Assembly: GCF_004123295.1 (NCBI RefSeq)
Contig: NZ_SDMK01000001.1
Coordinates: 186,001 to 250,000 of the forward strand
Length of the DNA: 64,000 nt
Source of the DNA: Silvibacterium dinghuense
GTDB lineage: Bacteria; Acidobacteriota; Terriglobia; Terriglobales; Acidobacteriaceae
Direction: 5' to 3'
The position numbers and the translations under genes are program-made. The notes below the pieces were generated by a model. That model worked only from the letters and a program-made list of their open reading frames with translations. It made no database searches and was not told the origin of the DNA. Below, one piece after another: positions 18,644 through 26,836 of this stretch (position 1 is its first letter; each line of letters opens with the position of its first letter).

Positions 18644-18691
18644 GTGGGTTATTCTCGTCGGGGTTTAAGCTCTCCCATGTCTCAGAAGTGA

Positions 18692-18736
18692 GAGTTGGGG
18701 CACCCAGCTCGCCCCAACTCGATAGGGATGCGAGCT
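18692..18736. repeat. overlapping hairpins before the 197-bp element
   Basis: GAGTTGGGG (18692-18700) and CCCCAACTC (18712-18720) form a perfect 9-bp stem. AGCTCGC (18706-18712) and GCGAGCT (18730-18736) form an alternative 7-bp stem that shares bases with it, so the two structures are mutually exclusive. Confidence 0.6.
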
Positions 18737-18931
18737 AGGGTGTATCGACCTATTCGAGGAGCGAGCGCCGGGAGCCGATTTTTTCGCTATCGAGGAGCGA
18801 GGAGCGACGCAGATTGGACATCTGCGAGCGACGAGTGACGAGGAGAGCGGGAAAATCGGCCCCGGCCCTCCGGTTTGCGGGGCAAATTGGCCCAGCAACG
18901 CTGCATCCCCGAATAGGTCGATACACCCTAG
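18735..18931. mobile_element. 197-bp MITE-like element or structured RNA with 22-bp terminal inverted repeats
   Basis: The left arm starts CTAGGGTGTATCGACC and continues TATTCG (18735-18756); the right arm (18910-18931) is its perfect reverse complement. Inside are a second pair, CCGATTTT (18775-18782) with AAAATCGG (18852-18859), and a central CGCAGAT-TGGAC-ATCTGCG hairpin (18808-18826). The nested symmetry makes one long cruciform or RNA hairpin. The right CTAG supplies the stop codon of the rhodanese gene. No transposase is encoded, and target duplication is not evident apart from the palindromic CTAG ends. Confidence 0.5.
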
Positions 18932-19266
18932 TAGCGAGGAACGGCCGAATCGATCTGCGCAGACCAGGCATCGATGCCGCCGCGCAGCGACTGCACGTTT
19001 TCGAAATCCTGCTGGCGGAGCCAGAGTGCGACATTGAGCGAGCGGACACCGTGGTGGCAGACGGTGACGATGTGTGCCTCGGGATCGAGCTCCTGCAAGC
19101 GGGAGCGGATCTCTCCCATGGGCATCAGGGTACTGCCTGCGATGCTGGCCGCCTCGAACTCCCACGGCTCCCGCACATCGAGCAGGACGAAGTTTTGAGT
19201 GTCTGCCGGAGTGGAATGGCTGGCAAGAATTTGTTGCAGATCGGTCGGCGAAATCTCGAAGTCCAT
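18928..19266 (-). CDS. single-domain rhodanese-like protein
   Basis: The 112-residue protein is a GlpE/PspE-size rhodanese. It has FVLLDVREPWEFEAASIAGS, then the active-site loop VTVCHHGVRS with the catalytic cysteine near residue 70, and LRGGIDAW. It probably transfers sulfur to thiophilic acceptors in the cytoplasm; no signal peptide is visible. Its TAG stop lies inside the right arm of the 197-bp inverted-repeat element, so element insertion may have reset the C-terminus. ATG at 19266 fits family N-termini, but no clear ribosome binding site is seen. Confidence 0.88.
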   Translation of the reverse strand: MDFEISPTDLQQILASHSTPADTQNFVLLDVREPWEFEAASIAGSTLMPMGEIRSRLQELDPEAHIVTVCHHGVRSLNVALWLRQQDFENVQSLRGGIDAWSAQIDSAVPRY

Positions 19267-19368
19267 CACTGTGATAAGGATACATCCCATACGCATGGGA
19301 AGCGGCTTTGAAAGCCGCGCCAAGCGCTTCTCTCCGTGATACAAGAGAGAGTGCCCCCTCAGTACTCT

Positions 19369-20766
19369 ATGGTCAACCAAGAGAAAGTCCTGATTGTCGA
19401 AGATGAACCGCATGCCCTGATGGGCCTTGCGGAGCTGGTTTCCGGCTGGGGCTATCGCACCGACACTGCGCGCGACGGCCTCGAGGCGATCGAGCGCATC
19501 CAGGCCTGGCAGCCTGGCATTGTGGTCACCGACCTGAAAATGCCGCGGATGGACGGCCTCGAGCTGCTCTCGCGGCTGCATGACCTGAAAGAGCAACAGG
19601 CGGTGGTCGTACTCACTGCCCAGGGCTCCATTGAGCTGGCGGTCGAAGCCATGAAGATGGGCGCCTACGACTTTCTGCAGAAGCCCGTCGATCCGACACG
19701 CCTGCGGACTATCCTGCAAAATGCCACGCGACAGCGCGAAACCGAGCGTGAGCTCGAAGTGACGCGCCGCAAACTACGCGATACCGGCGTGCTGGGACCG
19801 CTGGTGGGCTCGTCGAAGAAGATGCAGGAGGTCTTCGCTCTGATCGAGCGGGTAGCACCGTCGAATGTCTCGGTGCTGATCACCGGCGAGAGCGGCACGG
19901 GCAAGGAACTGGTGGCACGGACGCTGCATGAGCTGAGCCCGCGGAAGACCAAGCCATTCGTCGCTGTGAACTGCGCGGCCATTCCGGAAACCCTCATCGA
20001 GAGCGAGATCTTCGGCCACGAAAAAGGCGCATTTACCGGCGCGGTGGAACGCCGGGCCGGCTGTTTTGAGCTGGCCGAGGAAGGCACGCTGCTGCTGGAC
20101 GAAATTGGCGAAATGCCGATCGGAACACAGGCCAAGCTGCTGCGCGTGCTCGAGGAGCGGAAGCTGCGCCGGCTGGGCAGCAAGATCGAGGCTCCGGTAG
20201 ACGTGCGTGTGCTGGCCGCCACGAACAAGCAGCCGGAAACGGCAGTTGCCGACGGACACCTGCGCGGGGATCTCTTCTATCGCCTGAATGTCTTTAATAT
20301 CCATATGCCTCCCCTGCGCGAGCATAAGGAAGATATTCCGGCAATCGTGGACGCGATGCTTGAGGATATGGGCCGCAAGCATGACCGGCGTGTCAATGGC
20401 ATCGATGGCGAAATGCTTTCACGCCTGATGAGCTACGACTGGCCGGGTAACGTGCGCGAGCTGCGCAATACCATCGAACGCGCCGTGGTGCTCTCTCTGG
20501 GAGACCAGCTCGAGGCGAAGCATCTGCCGCCTGGCTTTGGCACGCGCGCAGCCCGACCCGCGGGCGAGATCGCGGAAGATGCCATCCAGTTGCGTGTCGG
20601 CGCGACGGTGGACGAAGCCGAGCAGATGCTGATCCTCAAAACGCTCGAAGCCACCAGCAATAACAAGACCCGCGCTGCCGAGAAGCTGGGTATCAGCCTG
20701 AAGACGCTGCACAACAAGCTGAAGGAGTATGGCAGCGCCGCCGCAGACTCGGACGCCCAGCACTAA
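19369..20766 (+). CDS. NtrC-family sigma-54-dependent response regulator
   Basis: The 465-residue protein has a receiver domain (VLIVEDEP, phospho-acceptor Asp about 55 in VVTDLKMPRMDG, conserved Lys in FLQKPVD). An AAA+ domain follows with GESGTGKE near residue 172, the sigma-54 contact loop GAFTGA near 219, and LLLDEIGEMP. A C-terminal Fis-type helix-turn-helix ends it (KTRAAEKLGISLKTLHNKLKEYG). ATG at 19369 is chosen because the receiver starts directly after it; GTGs at 19336 and 19351 are in frame. It heads an operon with a histidine kinase and a lipoprotein. The sigma-54 target is not visible here. Confidence 0.92.
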   Translation: MVNQEKVLIVEDEPHALMGLAELVSGWGYRTDTARDGLEAIERIQAWQPGIVVTDLKMPRMDGLELLSRLHDLKEQQAVVVLTAQGSIELAVEAMKMGAYDFLQKPVDPTRLRTILQNATRQRETERELEVTRRKLRDTGVLGPLVGSSKKMQEVFALIERVAPSNVSVLITGESGTGKELVARTLHELSPRKTKPFVAVNCAAIPETLIESEIFGHEKGAFTGAVERRAGCFELAEEGTLLLDEIGEMPIGTQAKLLRVLEERKLRRLGSKIEAPVDVRVLAATNKQPETAVADGHLRGDLFYRLNVFNIHMPPLREHKEDIPAIVDAMLEDMGRKHDRRVNGIDGEMLSRLMSYDWPGNVRELRNTIERAVVLSLGDQLEAKHLPPGFGTRAARPAGEIAEDAIQLRVGATVDEAEQMLILKTLEATSNNKTRAAEKLGISLKTLHNKLKEYGSAAADSDAQH

Positions 20767-20837
20767 GCCATTCTCCCGCAATGTGATATCAGAATAGTCG
20801 CCTCTGCGCGACGCAGCCCTGCGGGCTTACACTGAGC

Positions 20838-22766
20838 ATGGCTGCCTCAGACATGCGACTGAAGACAAAACTCGCCGCTGCGATCACCGTACTCGTATTT
20901 TTGATCGCTACAGTCCTCTCCTGGCTGTACATGACGCAGCTGCTGCAGCAGCACATCGAGCAGGCGTATTCATCGACCGACATCATCGCCCACCAGCTGC
21001 AGTTCGCCGTCCGCGAGGCGCTGGAAAACGGGCTGCGCGATAAGCAGTTCAATGCCAATGACCCAGCAGCGCTGCGCCAGGCCGTAGCCGATTCGCTGCG
21101 CGACGATCCGGGCCTGAATTCCTTCATCAACTCGGTCATCAATTACTCGCCGACGGTGCTCGACATTGCCATTGCCGATCGCAATGGTTACGGACTGGTT
21201 ACTGCTCCCGATCCGGCGCTTCAGGATCATCGCCTTCCGCAGCGTCAGGATTATGCCTCGCTGCTGCAGAAGTCACCGCTGCGCGCCATCCATACGGTCT
21301 TCGGACCGCCCCAGGTCTATAACCTGTCACTTGGACTGGAGCGTGACAATCAGCCATTCCTGACCGTACGGGTGGGCATCCGGACAACCTTTCTGCAAAA
21401 TGCCTTCCGTCCCTGGCTCGTGGAGTCGCTGACCTATATCGGTCTGGCAATCCTGGCGGCATTGATTGCGGCCGCCTTCCTGACCAACCTGGCGCTGCAG
21501 CCGATCGAGCAGATCAGCGCGCGGCTGGATGCGCTCTCACAGGCAGGGCTCGAACCCGCAGGCGAGCTCGAACCGCCCTCCCGCGACACGGTCATCCAGG
21601 TTTCGCACAAAATCGAGCGGCTGGGCCGGCGCATGCGCAATGTCGAAGAGGTATTTTCGGCCCTCAAGGAGAATCTCGACCAGATTCTCTCCAACCTGCA
21701 GGACGGCATGATGCTGTTCACGCGGGATGCGCGGGCCGTGCTGGTCTCCCGCTCGGTCGAGCGCTTTCTTTCCGTACACCGGGACGACATCCTGGGCGCC
21801 GAGGTGCATGACATCTTCGACCGCTATTCGGTACTGGGCCGGACAGTGCGGCAGGCCTTCGACGCGGGCATTGCCATTGTGCAGGAAGAAGTGGTGACGG
21901 AAACGGGCAGGCGCGTGGAGATCTCCCTCGACTTCATCCACGACGATCGCGCCGGCGATGCGGCAACCTCCCTGGGCGCGCTTCTGACGCTGCATGATCT
22001 CGAATCGGTGCGGGAGATCGAAAACGAGCTGGAACTCTCGCGGCGCATGGCGGCAATCGGTCGGCTGACCGCCGGTGTCGGCCACGAGGTCAAAAATCCG
22101 ATCAACGCGATCGTGGTGCATCTCGAGCTGCTGCGCAGCAAACTCGACCCGGCAGCCAGCGGCCTGCGTCATTTGGATGTGATTCAGAGCGAAATCCGAC
22201 GCCTCGATCGCGTGGTGCAGACACTGGTGGACTTCTCGCGCCCGGTAGAGTTGCAGCTCAAAGATCAGGATCTGCGGCAGATTGTGGCCAGCGTGCAGAT
22301 GCTGGCGACCGCAGAACTCGAAACCCGGAATATCGTACTCGACAGCTATCTGCCCGCGCATCCGGTCATCGTCAAGATCGACAGCGACCTCTTCAAGCAG
22401 GCTCTGCTGAACGTTGTCATCAACGGCGCGCAGGCTATGAATCAAGGCGGAACGTTGACGGTTCGCCTCCAGGAAGATGGCCGGACAGCTCGGCTCCGGG
22501 TGCAGGACCAGGGCGATGGCATTCCCGAAGACATCCGGCCGCACATTTTTGATCTCTACTTCACTACTAAACGGGAAGGCAGCGGCATTGGCCTTTCCAT
22601 GACCTATCGCATTCTGCAACTGCACAACGGACACATTGACGTAGAATCGTTACCAGGCACCGGAACAACATTCATATTTAGCATCCCGGTAACCAATCCC
22701 CCTGAGAATAAACTGCGTACTTTTATTGAACCGAACTTATCTGCCTTAAAGGGACCCAGGGAATGA
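20838..22766 (+). CDS. membrane sensor histidine kinase, NtrB-like partner
   Basis: The 642-residue kinase has a membrane segment at about residues 11-32, a periplasmic domain of roughly 160 residues, and a second segment near 195-217. A HAMP-like linker and a PAS domain (LDQILSNLQDGMMLFTRDARAVLVS) precede the transmitter. The phospho-accepting His is about residue 415 in TAGVGHEVKNPINAI; the ATPase domain has DQGDGIPEDIRPHIFDLYFTTK and GSGIGLSMTYRI. It lies 71 bp after the NtrC-type gene and is its likely partner. The next gene starts in an ATGA overlap at 22763. Confidence 0.92.
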   Translation: MAASDMRLKTKLAAAITVLVFLIATVLSWLYMTQLLQQHIEQAYSSTDIIAHQLQFAVREALENGLRDKQFNANDPAALRQAVADSLRDDPGLNSFINSVINYSPTVLDIAIADRNGYGLVTAPDPALQDHRLPQRQDYASLLQKSPLRAIHTVFGPPQVYNLSLGLERDNQPFLTVRVGIRTTFLQNAFRPWLVESLTYIGLAILAALIAAAFLTNLALQPIEQISARLDALSQAGLEPAGELEPPSRDTVIQVSHKIERLGRRMRNVEEVFSALKENLDQILSNLQDGMMLFTRDARAVLVSRSVERFLSVHRDDILGAEVHDIFDRYSVLGRTVRQAFDAGIAIVQEEVVTETGRRVEISLDFIHDDRAGDAATSLGALLTLHDLESVREIENELELSRRMAAIGRLTAGVGHEVKNPINAIVVHLELLRSKLDPAASGLRHLDVIQSEIRRLDRVVQTLVDFSRPVELQLKDQDLRQIVASVQMLATAELETRNIVLDSYLPAHPVIVKIDSDLFKQALLNVVINGAQAMNQGGTLTVRLQEDGRTARLRVQDQGDGIPEDIRPHIFDLYFTTKREGSGIGLSMTYRILQLHNGHIDVESLPGTGTTFIFSIPVTNPPENKLRTFIEPNLSALKGPRE

Positions 22767-23341
22767 CGTCCGCACGCAAGCTGGCGGTTCTGTTGGCGAT
22801 CACTGTACTGACGAGCGGCTGCAAACACAGAAAAGTCGCCATCATTCCAGCCGCTGCCACGGCGCCCCCTCCGCCCACCCGCACTATCGACCAGAGCGCT
22901 GCAGCTCTGCCTGCCGTACCGCCGCCCGAGCTGCCGAACATCGCTCCGCCGAGCGAGCAAAAACCGGCGCAGAAGCCGAAACGCTCCACGCACCGGAAGA
23001 AGACACAGAACACGACGGAGACGAACAAGGATCAGGCAGCCGGCACACAACAGGCAGCCAGTGGAGAAGCTCCGGCGGTTTCGCCCATCGGGCAGATCAC
23101 GACAACCGGAGAGCGTGGCGCCACGCCCTCTGAGCAGCAGATCCGCGAGTCCCTCTCCGGCACGGAGAAAGGGCTGAACGATCTCAAGCGGCAGCTTTCC
23201 TCCTCCGAACAGGAAACCGTAGTCCAGATCCGGGCCTTTCTGCAGAAAGCCCGTCAGGCTCTGCAGCAGAACGACCTCGAAGGCGCCCAGACACTGGCCA
23301 CCAAGGCCAAGGTCCTGCTGAGCGAGCTGACCAAGAGCTGA
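22763..23341 (+). CDS. proline/lysine-rich lipoprotein with C-terminal helical domain
   Basis: The 192-residue product has a type II signal peptide with lipobox LTSGC. A disordered middle (PPPPTRTIDQ, then KPKRSTHRKKTQNTTETN) is followed by a helical C-terminus (KGLNDLKRQLSSSEQETVVQIRAFLQKARQALQQNDLEGAQTLATKAKVLL reads as two TPR-like helices). The start codon overlaps the kinase stop (ATGA), so the two are translationally coupled and may act together in signalling. No named family recognised. It ends with the REP-like repeat and a strong terminator. Confidence 0.8.
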   Translation: MTSARKLAVLLAITVLTSGCKHRKVAIIPAAATAPPPPTRTIDQSAAALPAVPPPELPNIAPPSEQKPAQKPKRSTHRKKTQNTTETNKDQAAGTQQAASGEAPAVSPIGQITTTGERGATPSEQQIRESLSGTEKGLNDLKRQLSSSEQETVVQIRAFLQKARQALQQNDLEGAQTLATKAKVLLSELTKS

Positions 23342-23379
23342 CTGCTGCGCGCAGTGCGGGACTAGCCGTCCAGGCCTTT

Positions 23380-23411
23380 CGCCTTCGGCACCCGCTCCCG
23401 CTGGTCGCGAG
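23380..23411. repeat. REP-like intergenic repeat, copy 3
   Basis: The core CGCCTTCGGCACCCGCTCC and the CGCTGGTCGCGA end are identical to copy 1; the left GCGA end is replaced by CTTT. It lies between the lipoprotein stop and the terminator at 23439. Confidence 0.65.
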
Positions 23412-23438
23412 GAACGAATCCACTGTAGCTGATTTGGA

Positions 23439-23482
23439 GTAAAGCCCGCTGTTCGCATACGGACAGCGGGCTTTACTTTTTT
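23439..23482 (+). terminator. strong rho-independent terminator of the ntrC-kinase-lipoprotein operon
   Basis: GTAAAGCCCGCTGT pairs perfectly with ACAGCGGGCTTTAC around a 10-base loop and is followed directly by six T residues. Confidence 0.93.
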
Positions 23483-23586
23483 AGACACCTGCTTTTCCGT
23501 GTATCCAAAGAAAATACTGTCGAACCAGAGTGCCGATGCCTGCGTATCTGGCAGGAGGATTGCCGTTTCTCTTTGAGGGAGCTGCC

Positions 23587-26049
23587 ATGTTCACTCACGA
23601 TCTTCGTCTGGCCGTACGCCAGTTGCGCCGGACCCCGGGCTTTTCGCTGGCCGTGATTCTCACTCTCATGCTGGGAATCGGCGTGAATACTGCGGTGTTC
23701 ACACTGCTGGATGGATTTCTTCTGCGCAGGCTTCCCTACCCCGAGCCGGATCGGCTGGCCGTGCTCGCTCTGCACCGCGAATCTCCGCAGACGGCGGGAC
23801 AGCCTGCATCTTCGAGCGATGGCGACCGTTTCACCAGCGACGACTGGATTGCCCTGAAGAGCGCAGGTGCTCCGGTGGACATCGCAGCTCGCGGTGGCAT
23901 AGATGGCGTGAACCTGAAGGCCGGTGCTGAAGATGGCGGCGCGGTACGTTATGTGCACAACAGCCGCGTTTCCGCAGGATACTTCCGCGTGCTCGGCGTG
24001 CCGATGCAGCTGGGCCGTGGCTTTACGGAAGAAGAGGATCTGGCCCACGGGCCATCTGTCGCCGTGCTGAGCTATCCGCTATGGCAATCCGCATTCCATG
24101 GCGATCCATCACTGGTGGGCCGGACCGTCGATCTGAAAGGCGAGGCCTATACCATTGTCGGCATACTGCCTGAAGCGGCGCGGCTCGAAGGCAACCCTGA
24201 CATCTTCACACCGCTGCATCCGTCGGACATGAGCGGCGAATGTGGCGGCCAGAACTGCGAAATGATCGCACGGCTCAACTCCGGCGCAACGTGGACGCAG
24301 GCCGACTCGGCATTAGGCCGGCTGCATCTGCCGCGCATGGCCAGGCTCGAGAGCCAGTACCACGGGCATGCCTGGGTGTATCCCGTGACCATGAAGCAGG
24401 CGCTGGCCGGGGAGATGAGCGGCGAAGTACGGGCGCTGATGCTGGCGGTGAGCTTCATCCTGCTGATCGCCTGCGGCAACCTGGCAGGGCTGACGCTGGT
24501 GCGGGTCTCGCGGCGCACGCAGGAGATCGCGACGCGGCTGGCGCTGGGGGCCTCGTCCGGTGATGTATTGCGGCAGCTGTGGACGGAAACGGTGGTGCTG
24601 GCGCTGGTCGGTGCCGGACTGGGAGTAGCGCTGGGCTATGGCATTCTGCGCGGGCTGGACGGCTTTCTGCCGCCGGAGATGCTGCCGCTCGGCGGCCTGC
24701 ATCTCGACCTGCGGGTGCTGAGCTTTGCTCTTGCGGCCGCGCTGATTTCGAGTCTGCTCTTCGGCGCATTGCCGGCATTGGCCACGCGGCGCATCGACCT
24801 GCGCTCCTCGCTGGCCTCGGGAAGCCGGAGCGTTTCGGCCGGCTCGGGACGGTTGAGGCAGTGGCTGATCGGCGCAGAAGTGGCTCTGACCGTGCTGCTG
24901 CTGGCCGCAGCCGGCCTGCTGGTGCGCACGCTGATTCACCTCGAAACATTGCCGCCGGGCTTTGACGCGCACCACGTGACCACGGCCAAGGTATCGCTCG
25001 ACGACGCCCGTTATCACGATCCCGCAACCTTCCAGGGACTACTTACCCGCAGCCTCGATGCGATGAAAAGAATTCCGGGCGTGGAAAGCGCCGCCGTGGG
25101 ACTGAGCGTGCCATACGAAGCCATGGTCAACGATGCCGCGACGTTTGTGGAGGGGCCGCAGGCAGGCACAGAGCAGGCCGTCAGCCTGAGCTATGTCACG
25201 CCAGGATACTTCCAGACGCTGCGGATACCGCTGCTGGCCGGGCGCGCCATCCTCGATTCGGACACCGCAACATCTCTGCCGGTGGCTGTGATCAACGAGA
25301 GCTTCGCGCGGACATATTTCGGAACACCCAACCCGGTCGGGGAGCATTTTAAAGACGGCAAGAAGAGCTTCACGGTCGTCGGCGTGGTGGGCGACGTCCA
25401 GGATCAGTCGCGCGCCATGGCACAGGCTGAACCACTGGGAACCGAACCGATCTGGTATCTGCCGGCCAGCCAGATCGATCCACAGTTTCTCTCGCTCGTA
25501 CATATCTGGTTCCAACCCTCGTGGATTGTCCGCACAGCCAATTCCGACGCCGGGCTGCCGCGCGCCATGCAGGCAGCTCTGACGGCGGCCGATCCGACCC
25601 TCCCCTTCTCGAACTTTTCGTCGATGGACGACATTCTGGCCACCCAGCTTGCGACGCAGCGCATCCAGGTGTTGCTGCTGACGACGCTGGGAGGGCTCGC
25701 GCTTGTGCTCTCGACCATCGGCATCGGCTCGCTGGTCTCTAGCCTCGTCGTGCAGCGGCGGCGGGAGATCGGCATCCGCATGGCGCTCGGCTCCTCACTC
25801 CGGCAGGCGATGATGCAGGTGGGCTCGGCAGGAGTGCTTGCAGCCGGCGCGGGAATGGTGGCTGGGATTGTCGCCTCCCTCGGCGCGTTGCGCGTACTGG
25901 CGAGTTATCTCTACGGCGTAAAACCGTGGGATCCGGTGACACTGGCGGCTGTGCTGGCGTTACTGGCACTGGCGGCAGCGGCAGCAAGCCTGGTGCCGGC
26001 GCTGCGGATCAGCCAGATCGACCCGGCAGAGACACTGCGGGCAGAATAA
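23587..26049 (+). CDS. ADOP-type duplicated ABC permease (MacB/FtsX family)
   Basis: The 820-residue protein starts with LRLAVRQLRRTPGFSLAVILTLMLGIGVNTAVF, the hallmark of the acidobacterial duplicated orphan permease family. The order is membrane segment, MacB-type periplasmic domain, FtsX segments near 290-420 (IACGNLAGLTLVRVSRRTQEIATRLALGAS), a second linker and periplasmic domain (RTLIHLETLPPGFD), and a second FtsX block at the C-terminus (RRREIGIRMALGSS). No ATPase gene is adjacent, as is usual for this family. ATG at 23587 follows GAGGGAG at good spacing; an upstream in-frame start at 23530 is unlikely. Function in transport or envelope signalling is not established. Confidence 0.93.
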   Translation: MFTHDLRLAVRQLRRTPGFSLAVILTLMLGIGVNTAVFTLLDGFLLRRLPYPEPDRLAVLALHRESPQTAGQPASSSDGDRFTSDDWIALKSAGAPVDIAARGGIDGVNLKAGAEDGGAVRYVHNSRVSAGYFRVLGVPMQLGRGFTEEEDLAHGPSVAVLSYPLWQSAFHGDPSLVGRTVDLKGEAYTIVGILPEAARLEGNPDIFTPLHPSDMSGECGGQNCEMIARLNSGATWTQADSALGRLHLPRMARLESQYHGHAWVYPVTMKQALAGEMSGEVRALMLAVSFILLIACGNLAGLTLVRVSRRTQEIATRLALGASSGDVLRQLWTETVVLALVGAGLGVALGYGILRGLDGFLPPEMLPLGGLHLDLRVLSFALAAALISSLLFGALPALATRRIDLRSSLASGSRSVSAGSGRLRQWLIGAEVALTVLLLAAAGLLVRTLIHLETLPPGFDAHHVTTAKVSLDDARYHDPATFQGLLTRSLDAMKRIPGVESAAVGLSVPYEAMVNDAATFVEGPQAGTEQAVSLSYVTPGYFQTLRIPLLAGRAILDSDTATSLPVAVINESFARTYFGTPNPVGEHFKDGKKSFTVVGVVGDVQDQSRAMAQAEPLGTEPIWYLPASQIDPQFLSLVHIWFQPSWIVRTANSDAGLPRAMQAALTAADPTLPFSNFSSMDDILATQLATQRIQVLLLTTLGGLALVLSTIGIGSLVSSLVVQRRREIGIRMALGSSLRQAMMQVGSAGVLAAGAGMVAGIVASLGALRVLASYLYGVKPWDPVTLAAVLALLALAAAAASLVPALRISQIDPAETLRAE

Positions 26050-26066
26050 GCTTGAAACACATCACC

Positions 26067-26073
26067 AAGGAGA
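26067..26073 (+). promoter_or_regulatory. ribosome binding site supporting a CTG start
   Basis: AAGGAGA lies eight to nine bases before CTG 26081, in the gap after the ADOP stop codon. No ATG, GTG or TTG occurs in frame between the previous stop and 26249, so this site indicates initiation at CTG. Confidence 0.65.
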
Positions 26074-26080
26074 TTCTCCC

Positions 26081-26836
26081 CTGAAGACGGCACGCTTCGT
26101 TCTGCTGCTCATTCCCCTGCTCTGGCTGGCGCACGCGATCGGGTACTTCGCACACGAATACGCGCATTCCTTCACGGCATGGATCTTTGGCGCGAAGGCA
26201 AATCCTTTCGCTCTGAACTACGGCCACGCGACCGTATCGAACATCCTGTTGCAGGGAGATGTTGACGAGAATGTCGACTATGACCCGATCTTCGCGGCCG
26301 GGCGAGGATGGCTGGCATCGCTGATCGCCGTAGCAGGCGTGCTCTTCGGCAATGGCGGACTCTACCTGATCTCGCGGCTGGGGCTGAAGCAGGCGGAGAC
26401 ACGAAAGCATCAGGCAGCCGGGCTGTTCTGGCTGCTGGTGTGCCTGATGTGCGTGGGGAACTTCATCGCCTACGTGCCGAACCGGACCTTTGCAGCTCAT
26501 GCAGACATGGCAACCACGGAACGCGGGTTGGGATGCTCTCCCTGGTGGATTGCAATTGGCCTGGGAGTACCGTTCCTGATTGCAAGCTGGCACTATTTTG
26601 CGCGGATACTCCCGCGCGTGGCCGTCGCATGGTCGCGGGAATTACCGCTGGCTCCATTGATCCTGGCAGTGATCGCCGTGCTGATCTTCACCGAATTTTA
26701 TGGAAGAGCCGGCTTGCAAAGATACGGCCCTGTATCCCACGGAATTGCGGCTTTCTGGAGCTACGCGGTGCCGGTGCCGCTGTTGTGGCTGACTATCCGG
26801 CGTGTGAGGCAGGAAATCAGCGCTCGCCCCATTTGA
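26081..26836 (+). CDS. membrane protein with HEXXH motif, probable M50-like, CTG start
   Basis: Read from CTG 26081, the 251-residue product begins with a membrane segment running directly into YFAHEYAHSFTAWIFGAKANP, where HEYAH (residues 25-29) is a HEXXH zinc motif inside a hydrophobic helix as in site-2-protease-like M50 proteins. About five further membrane segments follow. The next standard start, TTG 26249, would remove the first segment and the motif. A good ribosome binding site precedes the CTG. A second zinc ligand (NPxxD-type) is not evident, so activity is uncertain. The gene starts 31 bp after the ADOP permease and its 3' end overlaps nadK by 20 bp. Confidence 0.7.
   Translation: MKTARFVLLLIPLLWLAHAIGYFAHEYAHSFTAWIFGAKANPFALNYGHATVSNILLQGDVDENVDYDPIFAAGRGWLASLIAVAGVLFGNGGLYLISRLGLKQAETRKHQAAGLFWLLVCLMCVGNFIAYVPNRTFAAHADMATTERGLGCSPWWIAIGLGVPFLIASWHYFARILPRVAVAWSRELPLAPLILAVIAVLIFTEFYGRAGLQRYGPVSHGIAAFWSYAVPVPLLWLTIRRVRQEISARPI

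Larger units (their letters stand above)
18501..18927. other. 427-bp gene-free region packed with inverted repeats
   Basis: No open frame here looks coding. The stretch holds, in order, a REP-like repeat (18558-18595), a 13-bp-arm hairpin (18613-18643), a hairpin with TCTCA/TGAGA, a perfect 9-bp stem GAGTTGGGG/CCCCAACTC (18692-18720), AGCTCGC/GCGAGCT (18706-18736), and a 197-bp element bounded by 22-bp inverted repeats (18735-18931). It separates the M20 operon promoter from the rhodanese 3' end. Confidence 0.8.

Noticed and set aside
18665-19285. Coding frame through the inverted-repeat region
   Set aside because: The sequence is dominated by palindromes and overlaps the rhodanese gene in another frame.
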